DNA of 64,000 nucleotides, taken from assembly GCA_963969495.1 (NCBI GenBank), contig OZ018326.1, positions 151,123,806 through 151,187,805 of the forward strand, read 5' to 3'. The notes below the pieces were generated by a model. The model was not told the DNA's origin and ran no database searches. It saw only the letters and a program-made list of their open reading frames with translations. This document shows, piece by piece, positions 25,176 through 38,830 of the stretch (position 1 is its first letter; each line of letters begins with the position of its first letter). A program made the translations under genes and the position numbers. Origin of the DNA: Ceratothoa steindachneri. Its lineage: Eukaryota > Arthropoda > Malacostraca > Isopoda > Cymothoidae.

Positions 25176-26640
25176 AATATTGATTCTGTTGAAATCTATG
25201 ACAAATGGAAGGCCAAAATCATGTCAATTCAAAATAAATATTGATTGAATTTCAAGTGATACAATGAGGGAAATATAGTACGTTAAACACAACCTAAATA
25301 GCATTAATTTGATCATCAATGATTGGTTTAATATAAAGGTGATGCCGACAGGAGGAGCCATAACATTTTTTTTTAATTCTGCCCATAAGTGAACAAAACT
25401 AGAAGAATGGCGCGCATTTTCGGACTTAATATTTACATACTTACTCTGCTATAGTAAGTCAGGTACAACATGTACCAAAATGCTGCATCTAACATCTGTA
25501 GGATTGCCTCCGTTTTCTTTTACTTCCCATTAATCGAGAGTCTTCAAGAAAGCGGCATAATGCATCTTTATTAACTGATCGTTTTCATTACTCGTTTCTA
25601 TGAGGGACAACAGCTACCGGCTTCTCGCAAGATGTGCACACACGTACATGACGCGCCAAGCAATCAGAGACACTTTTGACAAAGCTTAAAAGTGTTGCTG
25701 GGAGACGGAAAAGGGAACATCCTCGTTTTCGCGTGATAAAATTTTTCCTATCTACTTTTTGTTCCTCAAGGGAAAACTTTTCATGAGAGAGCATTTATCT
25801 CTAAGTACCGAACACACCAGTCTCCCCTAATTTGGGGAGATTATAACCTGTATGTCTAGATGCACGGTTGCAATTTCCTTCCCAGCCATTAACTGCATAC
25901 ATTCCGTTCAAGCGCCATGAAGACGCGAGGAGGAACGAGGCTCTTTTTATCTGAGACGCCTTCCCTCTCTCATCAAATCTAAGGTCAAGGTCAAAAGTTC
26001 ACGCTCATTTCTCAAGGAGACGCAACGCATTAGGAAGCCTACTCTTACATTTCCCAATGGGTTTCAACCGTCGTATCTCTTATAAATTCCCCGAACTTAA
26101 ATGATATTTAATTCTCTTCGTGCGTCACCAGTAAGTTTAACATACGAGAAAAGACATAATTATACACTGGTTAAAGGCCAAAATGGTTCACATATGGTAT
26201 TATGCTCACACAACTAGTTTCATATTGCTGAAATTGAAACTGATATTTGTTTTGTTCTATCAACATGGGTTTAATAAAAAAAATCAACAGGTACAAATAT
26301 TCACTATTCCGTCACTTGTTTCGTGCAACAGATATTAAATTCAAAACAGACTAGCTTGTCTCTTATGTGACTGTGCTTACATGACTAATTTCCCATTGTT
26401 TAGTATGATTTAGATGTTTTATTGCACTATAAGTTCTACTTTCTTAAACAATCAGTAAAATAGTAAATATGATGACATTAATTGTCTCACGCAAGATAAC
26501 GATATTAAGCACGTCGCAAGATAAGCTCATAAGAAATTGTACCATAAAGAATAGGTTAAAATCCTTTATAATTGACAAAATTGAAGTTCTAAAAGTGCTT
26601 CTGAACTTTGCACTTTCGTTTGTACAACTCGCTCTCTTCT
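25176..26640. other. Intergenic DNA, nothing recognised
   Basis: AT-rich. A perfect small hairpin CTCCCC-TAATTT-GGGGAG lies at 25821-25838, next to ACACCAGTCTCCC (25814-25826), a 13-mer that also occurs in the LINE array. Confidence 0.3.
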
Positions 26641-26651
26641 CGTTGCAGAGT

Positions 26652-26920
26652 TCAGCAATAGTTGCCCAGCATGTGAGGGCTGAATTGTCCCTGATATCTG
26701 CTCTCCATTATGGCAAGGTCTTGATGAAATCTTTCACCGTGTTCATCACTAATGTCTCCAAAGTTATCTGGGAAAAAATCAATATGAAATTGGACAAAAT
26801 GCAATTTCAAGGACATCCTTGCTCCCAATGCATGATAATTCTGCAGCATGGATTTAAAGATTTCTTTGTAGTTGTGAGCACGATAGTTTTCAAGTAAAGC
26901 TTCGACACCTTGACAAATGA
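26652..26920 (-). pseudogene. C-terminal part of a dispersed arthropod protein family
   Basis: The frame reads VEALLENYRAHNYKEIFKSM and continues through LGARMSLKLHF, DFFPDNFGDISDEHGERFHQ and MESRYQGQFSPHMLGNYC. This is the strongly conserved C-terminal block (MSLKxHFLxxHLDFFPxNxGxxSDEHGERFHQD...YQG) of a multi-copy, uncharacterised protein family I recall from many arthropods and cnidarians. It continues the pieces at 28420-29721, from which it is separated by about 1.4 kb of foreign DNA. The open frame extends upstream to 27032 but that part does not match. Function is unknown; copy number suggests a mobile-element origin. Confidence 0.7.
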
Positions 26921-28400
26921 TTCTGTAGGGGAATTGACCCACTCCTTCCTCTCTCAGTTGACACACGGGACGTTGACCGCAAAACATCCAGGCCGTGTAG
27001 GCACCTTGGGTCAATCTCGTAATCACAGCCACTCGCCCCTCATCCCTATGAAAATCAGAACGGTTAGAACTACAATATCTCCCCTAAGAGTGTATTCAAT
27101 TACCTCAAGTGAGAAATTAGAGACACGTTTCTCTCAAGCTTGAAGTCCCAGCAGAACCAGAGATAAGACTTGCTGAGAAAAACCGTTGGAGTAAGAACTT
27201 TCCTGCGGCCCGCCCACAAGCCTTCCCCCTCCTACCCCTACCCCAGTGGGGTGATGGTATATATACAAAATACTTGAAAAAAAATAGAGAGAATACGTAA
27301 GTCAACAAGGCTACGAAGTCCCCGGCAAGAAAGGCCGGGCTACCAAGAGAAGGGACTAAGAAGCAGCTCATCATCGAGCTAGTTCCTGGTTACCAAACCG
27401 AACTTTAAGTTAACTTGTCCAAGTTTAACTTAGGCTCGTCAGAGAACTCCCCCATCCTATCCTGGTGTAGCACAATGCACCTAGATAGTCCTTGCCCTTG
27501 AGAAAAACCGAAACGAAGAAGAAAAAGCTCCTCCTCGAGCCCGTTTCCCGGTGGTCACACCGAACGTCAAGTTAACTAGGTTTAAGAACCAAATTTAACT
27601 TACTCTCGTCAGAGAGACCCCTCCTAGCCTGGTGCATCCTAAAGCACAGGGATAGCCCTCACCCTTGAAGAAGATCCCTGAGTCCACTCCCTCCATCACT
27701 CCCCTGAGTCAAAGTATCCAAGCCTTAGCGCATCGCTAGACAGTGCAAATTACTCCCCAGAGTAATCCGAAGAGGAGAAAGGAACATTCTTTCACTATCC
27801 CGTGGTGATATCCCTTCCTGCCGAAGTCGTGTGACTCCCCAGCTGCCACATTTGCCAAAGTCCTTTGTGGCTTTCAAGTTATTCGCCCGCAACCTCCATC
27901 TGGTCGGTCGGCACGTGTCTTCGAGACAATAACATTCCCGAGGTAAAGTAGCTCATTGAGTTCAAGGTCAGACTCACACCCGTTCCAAGGGGTATCCACA
28001 AAGGTATTTGTGGCCGGTAAAGGCCGTTAGCTTTTTTTTTTGTTCAATTGAAGTTAGTGGTGGGTTAACCATTACTATAATGTCAAGTAATTCAAGTTAG
28101 AAAGCCTTACTTAGAAATTATTGAAGTCCTTACTGTGTATTTAGTTCGTAGTATTTCTGTGGTTCATGTTTATTTTGTTTTTGTGTTTTAATTAAAGTTT
28201 AATTTATTTTACCAATTTTTTTTATTCTATCCTCGAATCGCTACATATGGCACAAAGAACCCTCCTGGTTTAAAGAAGTCAATAATCAATATAATAATAA
28301 TCAAACATATATAGCACTCTTAGGGAGGTATAGCGTTAGTCAAGGACCCTTTATTTATAGTACGTAAACAACCCATACGTACCAACTCCTTCCATCACTT
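26921..28400. mobile_element. Insertion of unknown type splitting the protein-family pseudogene
   Basis: About 1.4-1.5 kb lies between two parts of the same protein sequence. It is less AT-rich than its surroundings up to about 28030. It contains two tandem copies of a 160-base unit (27366-27685). It ends in an AT-rich section with poly(A)-signal-like ATTAAAG near 28193 and CGCTACATATGGCACAAAG near 28246, which faintly resembles an LTR end plus primer site. A solo LTR is possible, but no terminal repeat or target duplication was identified. Confidence 0.4.
27366..27685 (+). repeat. Two tandem copies of a unit of about 160 bp
   Basis: The units start GCTCATCATCGAG (27366) and GCTCCTCCTCGAG (27525). 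They share AAGTTAAC, the TTTAACTTA...CTCGTCAGAGA block, CCTGGTG...AGCACA and CCCTTGA in the same order. Confidence 0.7.
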
Positions 28401-28419
28401 GGTCCTTCCTATACCACGA

Positions 28420-29184
28420 GAGATTCCCATGAGTTTTTATCTAGTGCGTTCAAGGCCTTGGTGAATTCGCTATCATGAACTAGCATGCGAATCTGTGGTC
28501 CATTCAAGACATCTGCATTCAACTTGGATTCGGAAACCACAGCACCTATTTTCTGACACAAGTATCAAAACCCAGCGCTAGATTGATCCATAGCCTTGAT
28601 GATTTTTTTAGCCAAACCGAGCTTTAGATGCAGTGGAGTCAAAAATATCTGTTCTGGATCTAATTTGTGAACACATTCAAACCTTCCAGGCGCATCTCTT
28701 GGTCTTGTCGGCCATTCCTTTCTCACCTAGTGCTCTACATCAGTTCTGCTGTCCCACAAGCACAAAAGCACATGTGCTTTGTGTAGCCACTCTGAAGGCC
28801 CACTAGTAAACAGATGATTTTGAGATTCCCACATATCTTCCACTGGTGTTTTTCGTACTCTATAGCGGCTAACAAAATCTCCATTGTTTCATAGCTCTAA
28901 GCCATCTTTGCTGCATGTGCTATTGGGACACTAGGAAATCGATTGCCATTGTGTAAAATAATAGCTTTCAGAGAGTCTTCTCCAGAGTGAATAAACAGCT
29001 TTAAATCATCTAACTTGTATGGTCCAGACTTGCAGAATTGTTGCATGAGAGATACTGCGTCCTCACAGTAACAAAGGTTGTTTGCCATCTTGAAAAATGC
29101 AGACAATTCTCTATATTGGTAACGAGCTGTAGTCATACGCACTCCATCTTCGAGCAGGTTACGCTGCTTTAGTATGGATCCCAA
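28420..29184 (-). pseudogene. Middle part of the dispersed arthropod protein family
   Basis: From 29184 the text follows the family order. First come LKQRNLLEDGVRMTTARYQY, FFKMANNLCYCEDAVSLMQQ and LFIHSGEDSLKAIILHNGNR followed by FPSVPIAHA. A frame change leads to a CLWDSRTDVEH region near 28760, IFLTPLHLKLGLAKKI near 28650, and LNGPQIRMLVHDSEFTKALN near 28480. The match stops after NSWESLVV at about 28415, where foreign DNA begins. Several frame changes and stops show it is not functional. Confidence 0.7.
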
Positions 29185-29210
29185 AACTTCGCCCCTTTCT
29201 TTGGAAAAGT

Positions 29211-29480
29211 TTAGGTCCCTGATGAGATCATGAAGCGCTTCAGAGTAAAGAGTTTAGGCCTCATGTTTTCAGAGTCATCCTGGTGGTCGTCTTCTTTTGA
29301 GGTAGAATTAAAATCGAAATCACTCATCAATTCTTGTTCAGTTGGTGAATTTGGGACTGAGAGTTCAGCCCTCTGCGGAACTGGTTGGATTGCAGAAGCA
29401 ATAATATTGGGGTACTGCACCTTGCCTCGTGTTTTGATGGTTATTCCCTTGATGTTTGTGAGGCAGAAGTATCATTGGTA
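29211..29480 (-). pseudogene. N-terminal linker part of the dispersed protein family
   Basis: The text YFCLTNIKGITIKTRGKVQY and PNIIASAIQPVPQRAELSVP matches the family's YFCL...YPNIPSAxRPVPHxxELPVP region, followed by an acidic stretch. FAVPMI, just upstream in another frame, is separated by a short deletion that removes the family's WREPxDHxxDC segment. Confidence 0.65.
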
Positions 29481-29517
29481 CAGCAAACAGCATTCCTGAG
29501 CTTCGCTTACCACACAT

Positions 29518-29721
29518 CTACTCGCTCAGGTGGTTAACACAAGACTTACAGGCTATATGAGATGCCCATTTCTTGTTTTGGTCACCCAAAGGACATTTGA
29601 AGTAACTTTTGTAGTTCAGTCGAACAGCTTTAGCGATTGGTTTCTTGAGGCTACCAAGATTGAAGGCGCCACATATGTAACAAAAACGGTCAGCATCGTT
29701 CACGCACTTGCCGCGTTCCAT
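29518..29721 (-). pseudogene. N-terminal zinc-binding-type domain of the dispersed protein family
   Basis: Starting with MERGKCVNDADRFCYICGAF, it carries C-x2-C (CYIC) and later HIACKSC, a paired cysteine/histidine layout typical of the family's N-terminus (FCYICG...WAPHxCCxxC). The start ATG at 29721 matches the usual family start. It is the first piece of the pseudogene that runs down to 26652. Confidence 0.7.
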
Positions 29722-30450
29722 GTTTTGTTAAGTTCAGAGTAATTAGAAATTAGGCAGTTGTAGATACGAATTATCATGAACTAGCAATCTGAAACAAACA
29801 AAAAAGCACAAATTAGAAAAAGATTATTAAGTGGAACTAATGAACATATAAATTAGTTTATGAATAACATGGTGCACCAAATATATAGATATGCTGGTTC
29901 TGGAAAACAGAGCCCGATACAGCTGTACGAATGTCATAATTGAATTCAGCACATACAATTACCCTAGTATCAGATTATTTTGATCCAGAACCATGTGATT
30001 TTTTTACCAGTGTTATTAATCTCATTTTAATTACGTCGTTTTAAAAGTCCAAAAATGGAAGGGACATATCGAGTCCAATAATAGCAATTTTTCTCATCAT
30101 AATTACCGTTGAAGTGAAAAATTCTATCTTTTATGTGTAACATTTTTTTAATATATTCTTTTATTATAGTATAATAATCATTTATTGTGTATCTTATTAG
30201 AGCACAAAAAATACATCTCTTTCCTTCTAATACACCATATTAAAGATTATACATTCAACCTCCTTCAAATTTAGTCGGAGGAGTCAATGTTCTCGTTGGT
30301 TTCCTAGCTAAATCCAATCAAAGAAGGTGGGTCATACTGACCTCCAATTTAGCGTCAGTTTTGCCTACATGGTTTGTATCTTTTTTATTCTAACACAAAA
30401 CCAACGGATCTTCAAAATCCATATCAGGTACCTAAGGAATTTGTGGGATA
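29722..30450. other. AT-rich DNA, nothing recognised
   Basis: No features were supported upstream of the pseudogene. Confidence 0.3.
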
Positions 30451-30454
30451 CATT

Positions 30455-30890
30455 TTTCGTCATAGTGAGTTTCAAGATATGGCAGATTCGGTTCCTTAGT
30501 CTGACTTTTTCCGGCATAATGAGTTTCATGATATAACAGATTCGTTTTTTTAATCGGTCTTTTCGCCATCATGAGTTTTAAGATATGGCAGATTCGGTTT
30601 CTTTATTTGGACTTTTCTGTCATAGTAGTTTTTCAAGAGATGGCAGATTTAGTTTCTTTAGCCGGAAATTTCCGCCATAATTTGTTACGAAACAGCAAAT
30701 TCCGTTTATTTAATCGGATTCTCCTCGGCATAATGAGCTTCAAGACATGGCATATTTGGTTTCTTTGGTTAGACTTTTCTGCCCTAATATTTGTTCAAGA
30801 GATGGCAGATTCGGTTTATTTAATCGGATTTCCCCTGGATTAATGACTTCAATACATGGCAGATTCGGTTTCTTTATTCGGTGTGTTAAA
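30455..30890 (+). repeat. 54-bp minisatellite, about 8 diverged copies
   Basis: CATAATGAG-like anchors occur at 30461, 30515, 30567, 30621, 30676, 30729, 30783 and 30837, giving a period of 52-55 bases, mostly 54. Each unit also carries TTCAAGA(T/G)ATGGCAGATTCG and a TTTATTCGGA-like end. The period is 18 codons, so long open frames arise (30571-30843), but the diverged units do not suggest a conserved protein. Confidence 0.85.
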
Positions 30891-33408
30891 AGTAGCTAAT
30901 GATGGTCATCATTTGAATGTGTTTTCTCTCCTTTAGATAATGGTGTTTTTATTCAGGATTGGAGGCTCGGCCCCACTTGATGGCCGTAACGTTGGCGAAG
31001 CCCACAGCAGAGGATATAGGCTCAAAGGTATTCTTCCTCCTTTTTACAAGCGGTCGGAGGGAGCAGCGATACCATCTCATCCTGGGGAATTATTAACAAC
31101 AAAAATAACAACTTTCAGAACCCTTGTAATTTCGCCTTCATTGAAATATAGAAGAGAAGCAATAAATATATATGTTTTTCTCCGTGTAATGTGAGGATGT
31201 ATGTATCTGAATTCCTCCCCTGTCCCATTTGGTACGATGAAAGGTGCAGGAATTTGTTTTCTCTCTCCTTCCCGAACACCCTGCGGTAACTTCTCTTGTC
31301 TGTATCTTCCACACATTAAAACTTACCCTAACTACACTTCTTTATAAACCTCATTTTAAAAACTGTTTGATCGAATTCTGTTAAGTAAAATTAAATTTTA
31401 TTCTTGGGAGGGGCATTAGCTCCCTTTACCCTTAAGAACCATCCCTTTTGAAACTTAATACAAGTTAGTTATCACATTTGCATAAAAATGCTTTAATCAT
31501 TCTTAAGGCTCATTTATTATATTTTCAAATCATATTTCAACGTATATCCTGTAACCGCAATCTCATAAAGTATGTTTAGTGCACATCAATGCTAGAAAAC
31601 CAACCTGAAAGAAGCTTTCCCCCTCCTTTGCTCTATCACAAACAAAGCCATTCATCCTTTGTTTTTTTGCCCATTCATGGTCAGTGCTTCGTCACCGGGG
31701 CCAGTCTGGTATCAACCTGAGACTTACTTTCCTATATTCCATCACACTTCTATTTACATTCTTCTTATATGTTCTTACAACTTCAGAACACACAGTCACA
31801 ACCTTGTTCATAAAATTCCTCACACATTACCTCGCCCATCCTTTTATCAACCAACCAAAGTTATGGCGTGATTAGAGCAATGAGTCGCCAAAACCAAGTT
31901 CACACTAATCTACCACGACTAGGGGGACGCTCCTCATCCACAACAACCAAGCGACTGTATTCAATAGACCACTCTAACAGACCTATGGGATGCAGTCTGT
32001 GGAAGAATGAGAGGGAGAAATAATCCCCAGCCCTCTGACTTTTCCAGTTTGCCGTTGATCCCTCTAAAGTCGTATGCCCTATATACTGTGAAAATTAGAA
32101 CAATGAACAATGTTCATAGGCAGATTGTGTCTGCAGCCGACGTCCAGTACGTTATTCGTAACGTGTTAGTTAGTCGAGAGGGAATCGACTAAATTCTGGT
32201 CCAGAGAAGAATTGAGTGATTGTCGAAGAGCCGAGGAAGAGCTAGTCGTCACTCAGTGTTGTTTGTGGATATAGTTAGGCGCGCTTCAACCCTTCTCACC
32301 ACGTCTTCGGATTTTAAGGATCGGAAAAATCATCCCCGATGCCCCCTCTGTTTGCCTCTTAAGGATAAGAAGCCACAACTTCAGTTTCCCAAAGTTGAAT
32401 TGAGCGTCCCGTGAGACGCCCACAACTTCAAGGTCGAACTTATCTACCTGGTCCTGCTCGCCGCATATCAAGGTAAAAGGGATTTAATCCCCGATTCGTC
32501 ACGCTCCTCCTACCTTTACCGCGTCGAACCTCAAGGATCTCCTTTGCTCTAGAACTTGCATAATTGTAAAATCATTACTTAATTAATTATCTCTCGGTTC
32601 AAACTGAATTGATAGCGTTAATCATCTTAGCAGTGAACCGGTTGTCAATATTTAATTACATTGCCATTTAACTTGCCATATATGTATAGGTAATCTTTAG
32701 TCCTATTAAAGTAAATTTTTGTAGCCGTGTTTGAATATTCCTTGGCCTAGTAACTGTGTATTTAAAGCACTCTTAGAACCATCCCCAGGTGAAGCCTTAT
32801 TTTCGGTCTGCTAGTAGGCCAGTGTGCATATAACCGCGTACACCTGGTCATACCACGACACAGTCACTCGCTTGGCGTGGATGAAGGGCATCTTTCAGGT
32901 ATACGCTAGTCTTTGTGAAGGTGTCTACTCATTGCTGTTCTAACTGTATAACATTACTGCCTACAGTGAAGTTTACCTTAGCATTATATTTTACTTATTT
33001 TCGATTTATCAGCTCTAATGTTCGTTACTATGTGGAAGAAAATAGGAGAAAACATTCCAACCACTGTTGCTAAAGTGAAAACTCACCCCATTAGATTTTT
33101 ACCTCTAAGGTCAATGAAACGAGACCGCAGTTACAGGCGACTGATGAGCGTCAATTTTGAATGCGAATCTGGATGGACTCCGATTGCTCCGATAAGCCTC
33201 ATCTCCAGGCACCGAGCGTCTCTTTGCAGATCTCTTACTTTCTTGCAAATTTATTTTTACTCAATCTACCCTATATTCTATGTCACTCAGACCATCTTTA
33301 CCACTGTCCCCGCCAGTTACACTGTCAACGTTGTAATGGTTTAGTTATTATATGAGTTTTATTTCGGACAATGTAGTGAGTGGAAATGTGCGGCTCCTTT
33401 TGCATGGA
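30891..33408. other. Intergenic DNA, nothing firmly recognised
   Basis: 31900-32530 is somewhat richer in GC with coding-like looks in places, and 32660-32740 has an AT-rich end with ATTAAAG. A retroelement LTR could be hidden here but no paired repeat was found. Confidence 0.25.
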
Positions 33409-33580
33409 GTGTGTATCACACTTTATTGTAGGTCAACTTTGGCAAATATTTTAAATATTAAACATTGTACAAACGTGAAACTTGCTCCACTGAAATCTCC
33501 TAGGTAGGTACGTACGCAGTTAACATTTCAATTGCATTGATAAGATACATACAAAGTTATGTTGAGTTATGTATTTTGAT
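33409..33580 (+). repeat. Left terminal inverted repeat of the Tc1/mariner element
   Basis: About 170 bases that match the reverse complement of 34450-34620, including the shared block GTAGGTACGTACGCAGTTAAC and CATTGATAAGATACATACAA. The outer end reads GTGTGTATCACACTTTATTG. Confidence 0.85.
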
Positions 33581-33586
33581 GTGCTT

Positions 33587-33615
33587 TCAACTGTGTCACG
33601 CTTTATTGCAGGTGA
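33587..33615 (+). repeat. Third copy of the transposon terminus inside the element
   Basis: CTGTGTCACGCTTTATTGCAGGTGAAC resembles both outer ends (CTGTGTAGCACGATTTATTACAGGTCAA in the right one) and points the same way as the left end. It follows the left inverted repeat directly. It may be a subterminal duplication or the end of a nested copy. Confidence 0.6.
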
Positions 33616-33776
33616 ACGAAAATGCCAACTTAAGTTAATGAAACCAAGTATTATCGTTAAATAACCATTTTATTGTAATAATGAAACACGCTACCGGAGA
33701 ATAGCATCAAAATATATGAAACAAACACATTTAAATTGTTAGTACTGTACTTTATTTGTCTACGTAACTTCCTTGT

Positions 33777-34441
33777 TTAGAAATGACAGCTCATAAGTGA
33801 TTGGCCTCTGATTCCCAAAGTTGTGATGTACGAAATTGTAACCTTGGCTAAATGCGAAGGAGCATTTTCATGCATAAAAATCAATCGCCATCGACGTAAG
33901 AGTGGCAGATCATATAAACATGCGGCAAAATGCTCCTCCAGAAACGCGTTATAGGAGTTGCTGGTGAGTTTGACACCTTTTGGAACTCGAAAAAGCGCGA
34001 TAAGTTCATTTCCTATGACTCCATACCTCCTTGTTGACGCCAAATGTGATGTGGGCTAGAGGCTCCAAGAGGTACCCAAACTTTGGCCCATCCGTCGGGG
34101 CCATCCAGAGTAGCTCTGGCCTCCTCTGTGAAGAGGACATCTTGCAAATTGATCTTCACTTAATTCCGTGCCCAATCAATACGCTTCTCTTTGTGATTCT
34201 TGGTCAGGATGGGTCTATCTATTCTTACTTGTCTAGATATTTTTCGGATGTCACGCTGGAATAAACTTCTTCTCGTACCTTTATCTTGCCTTGGTTTGGT
34301 GATTGGGTTTTCCACATACGCCCTCAATGTTCCTGTATCCCGACCAAGTTCTTGGGCTAATTCTCCAACTGATAAGCCTTCTGCGAGACCTGCAACAATC
34401 CGCGACTTCTTTGTAGCTGTTAAACATCGTTTCCGGTGCAT
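33777..34441 (-). pseudogene. Broken Tc1/mariner transposase
   Basis: The N-terminus (MHRKRCLTATKKSRIVAGLA then GLSVGELAQELGRDTGTLRAY) is the helix-turn-helix DNA-binding part. After a stop near 34155 the text DVLFTEEARATLDGPDGWAK matches the first catalytic motif (usually FTDE). In another frame, IGNELIALFRVPKGVKL and LIFMHENAPSHLAK match the second motif (usually MHDNAPSH). Both visible catalytic aspartates read as glutamate (FTEE, HEN). The frame ends after LMSCHF, where the family has SPDLNPIENLW, so the third catalytic residue is missing. Stops, a frameshift and loss of the third acid make it inactive. Confidence 0.75.
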
Positions 34442-34449
34442 TTAAATTT

Positions 34450-34620
34450 AAAATACATTACTCAACATAACTTTGTATGTATCTTATCAATGCGATTGAA
34501 ATGTTAACTGCGTACGTACCTACTTAGGTGATTTCAGTGTACCAAGTTTCACGATTGTATAATGTTTAATATTCAAAATATCAGCCAAAGATTTGACCTG
34601 TAATAAATCGTGCTACACAG
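34450..34620 (-). repeat. Right terminal inverted repeat of the Tc1/mariner element
   Basis: The inverted partner of 33409-33580, with a few differences per block. Confidence 0.85.
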
Positions 34621-36890
<2,270 letters not shown>

Positions 36891-36894
36891 CTTT

Positions 36895-37385
36895 TAAGTA
36901 AAGTAAGTTGCGTCAATGGTTCGAGGCATCGTAAACGAGATCTCCCCACGGGATAATGACATGCATATAAAGATCAGAAAGACAATAGCTGGCAAGCTCG
37001 AAGGCCTTAGTGTCCGATCTTCGTTGGGCAGAGGAGGGGGATAGGTCAGATAGTAAATGTGTCTTGAGACCAACTGGAGCGTAGATATAAATGCCTTTGT
37101 AGGGGACACATGCACTCCACATAGGGAGGAAAGCGGGGTCAGATTGCTACCAGAGAAGATTCAAGTACTAAATCTGCACGGCTCCAGAACAGAGGTGTGT
37201 GTTGTGAAAACGGGAATGGAACGATAGCGGTGTTGTGACTTTTTATGTGTAAGATAATGCGTGAAGAGCTACCCACCTACCCACACAGCGTAAGTTTCAG
37301 CGTATCTGCCAATTGACAGTTAGCTCATGAAGTCGCTTTTGCTTTTAGCCGCGCTCAATGGTATCGAACCAGTGTCTCTACGTCA
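36895..37385 (-). mobile_element. tRNA-type SINE-like repeat, second family, copy 2
   Basis: The reverse strand matches the repeat at 15215-15705. From 37380 downwards: GACGTAGAGACACTGGTTCGAT (box-B-like), TTCCATTCCCGTTTTCACA, the CTGACCTATCCCCCTCC block, CCCAACGAAGATCGGACACT and ATTGTCTTTCTGATCTTTAT follow the same order. The head with box A is degraded. Identity is roughly 60% by eye, so the copies are old. Confidence 0.5.
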
Positions 37386-38616
37386 TTTTTGGCTATTTAG
37401 AAACTGAGAATTTTAATAAAAAATATTTTTGGAAACCCCGTATTTGAAACCATTTTTATTTCTTAATTTAGAATAGTTGTATTATTTAGATTTACTTAAA
37501 ACAAAAACTGAGCAGCAAAAACAAAAAATCCTAACGTAAGCCTGGGTAATGCAACATAGAAATTCATGATGATCTTAAAAAGAAGTTGGCAAACTATGGA
37601 CCGCATGCTTTATGTGCCCCTTCATCCCTAAGCAAACAACCCCTTTTTTTGTAAAACAAATAATTAATGTATTCGGGATACGTAGAGTAACAAAACCAGT
37701 TTTGTGGTTACTTATAGAATTGAAAACCATAGCAAACTATTTCGGAAGCAGAATATTTAAAGAACTGAATACTTGGTGTTTGCTGTTATTATTATCTGTA
37801 GTTCGTTGCATTGATGCAAATTTCCCAGAATCTGTCATAACAACTAAGTGAGGTTCGAAAGTCATTCTCCTGATACTCACTAACTAGCAAAAGATGAGAC
37901 CAGGCAATTCAAACCACAACACAAATGATTACGTTTATTAGAAGAATTGACGAAAATTTTGGAAATTCTTAGAAGAATTGATGTCAGTTAAGCCAATGAA
38001 GAACACACAACCGGCCACGATTTGTATGACAGCGATCACAACTGCTTTCAATTATCTGATTTACCTTTGACCATGTTGGCAAGCATTACAATTAATGGTG
38101 CACGCTTATTAACACGAAAATATCACGAACTTATAAATCTGCTTAATGATAGAGTGAAAGTTAGGTATTCCATTCACACTTTATTATCATTTCATTTCAT
38201 TATTTACCCGGAAAGTCTCTGCAAAGATGATTTAGATTTTATTAAGAACTGACTAAATCCAACTTTGTGGATTTTCACTTGTTACAAACACAACTGTCCC
38301 AGAGGTGTGCTCAGATAACATACCAGCATATACGAGTATCTGGTTTAAAGGATCAACTTTGATTTAAATGTATGAAAGATCTGTTCAATTTACTGACTTA
38401 ACCCATTCTCACTAAAATTTTGAAGGAGCGTAAAATGATATCTATTTAGAATTAATTCACCTCCTATCAGCCTGAAGGGAATTACAAGAACAGAAAACAT
38501 TGAATTCTTTGAGTCTCCAATAGCGAGAAATTTGGTAATGAGAAAAAGGTTGCTGAAAAAAAATGTGTGTAATTTTTAATTCAGCCTATTTAAAAAGAGA
38601 AAATGTCCTAGGTTTT
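37386..38616. other. Intergenic DNA, nothing recognised
   Basis: Open frames at 37612-37851 and 38022-38252 (+) show no motif. Confidence 0.3.
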
Positions 38617-38830
38617 ACGACACCAGTCTGCACTCATTTAAGATGGCTTTAGTTTTCATTGGGGACCTACTGGTTAACTTGGGAACTGAACCACGTGTAT
38701 CTACATAGTGTGTATGTCTTTCGCGGTGAAGGCGATCCGAGTCGGAACTCCACCTGGCAACTAACCACAACCGATGTTGTTTAACTTCGCTAAAATTGGA
38801 AGCGGTGTTTCCATTCGGCTAAGCCGTAGC
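38617..38830 (-). mobile_element. 5S rRNA-derived SINE (SINE3-type), copy 2
   Basis: From 38830 downwards: GGCTACGGCTTAGCC, ACCGCTTCC, GCGAAGTTAA, GTGGTTAGTTGCCAGGTGGA, then the family tail GTGGTTCAGTTCCCAAGTTA and CCAGTAGGTCCCCAATGAAA, ending near CATCTTAAATGAGTG. The order and tail match copy 1 at 13674-13855. The 5S-like part corresponds to the internal control region of 5S genes. Confidence 0.7.

Larger units (their letters stand above)
33409..34620 (-). mobile_element. Inactive Tc1/mariner-superfamily transposon, about 1.2 kb
   Basis: The element has long inverted repeats of about 170 bases enclosing a broken minus-strand transposase (34441 to 33777). The gene lacks its C-terminal part. 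No clear TA duplication is visible at the ends, which have drifted (GTGTGTATCAC and CTGTGTAGCAC). Long terminal repeats of this size are less common than the roughly 30-base ends of standard mariners. Confidence 0.8.
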
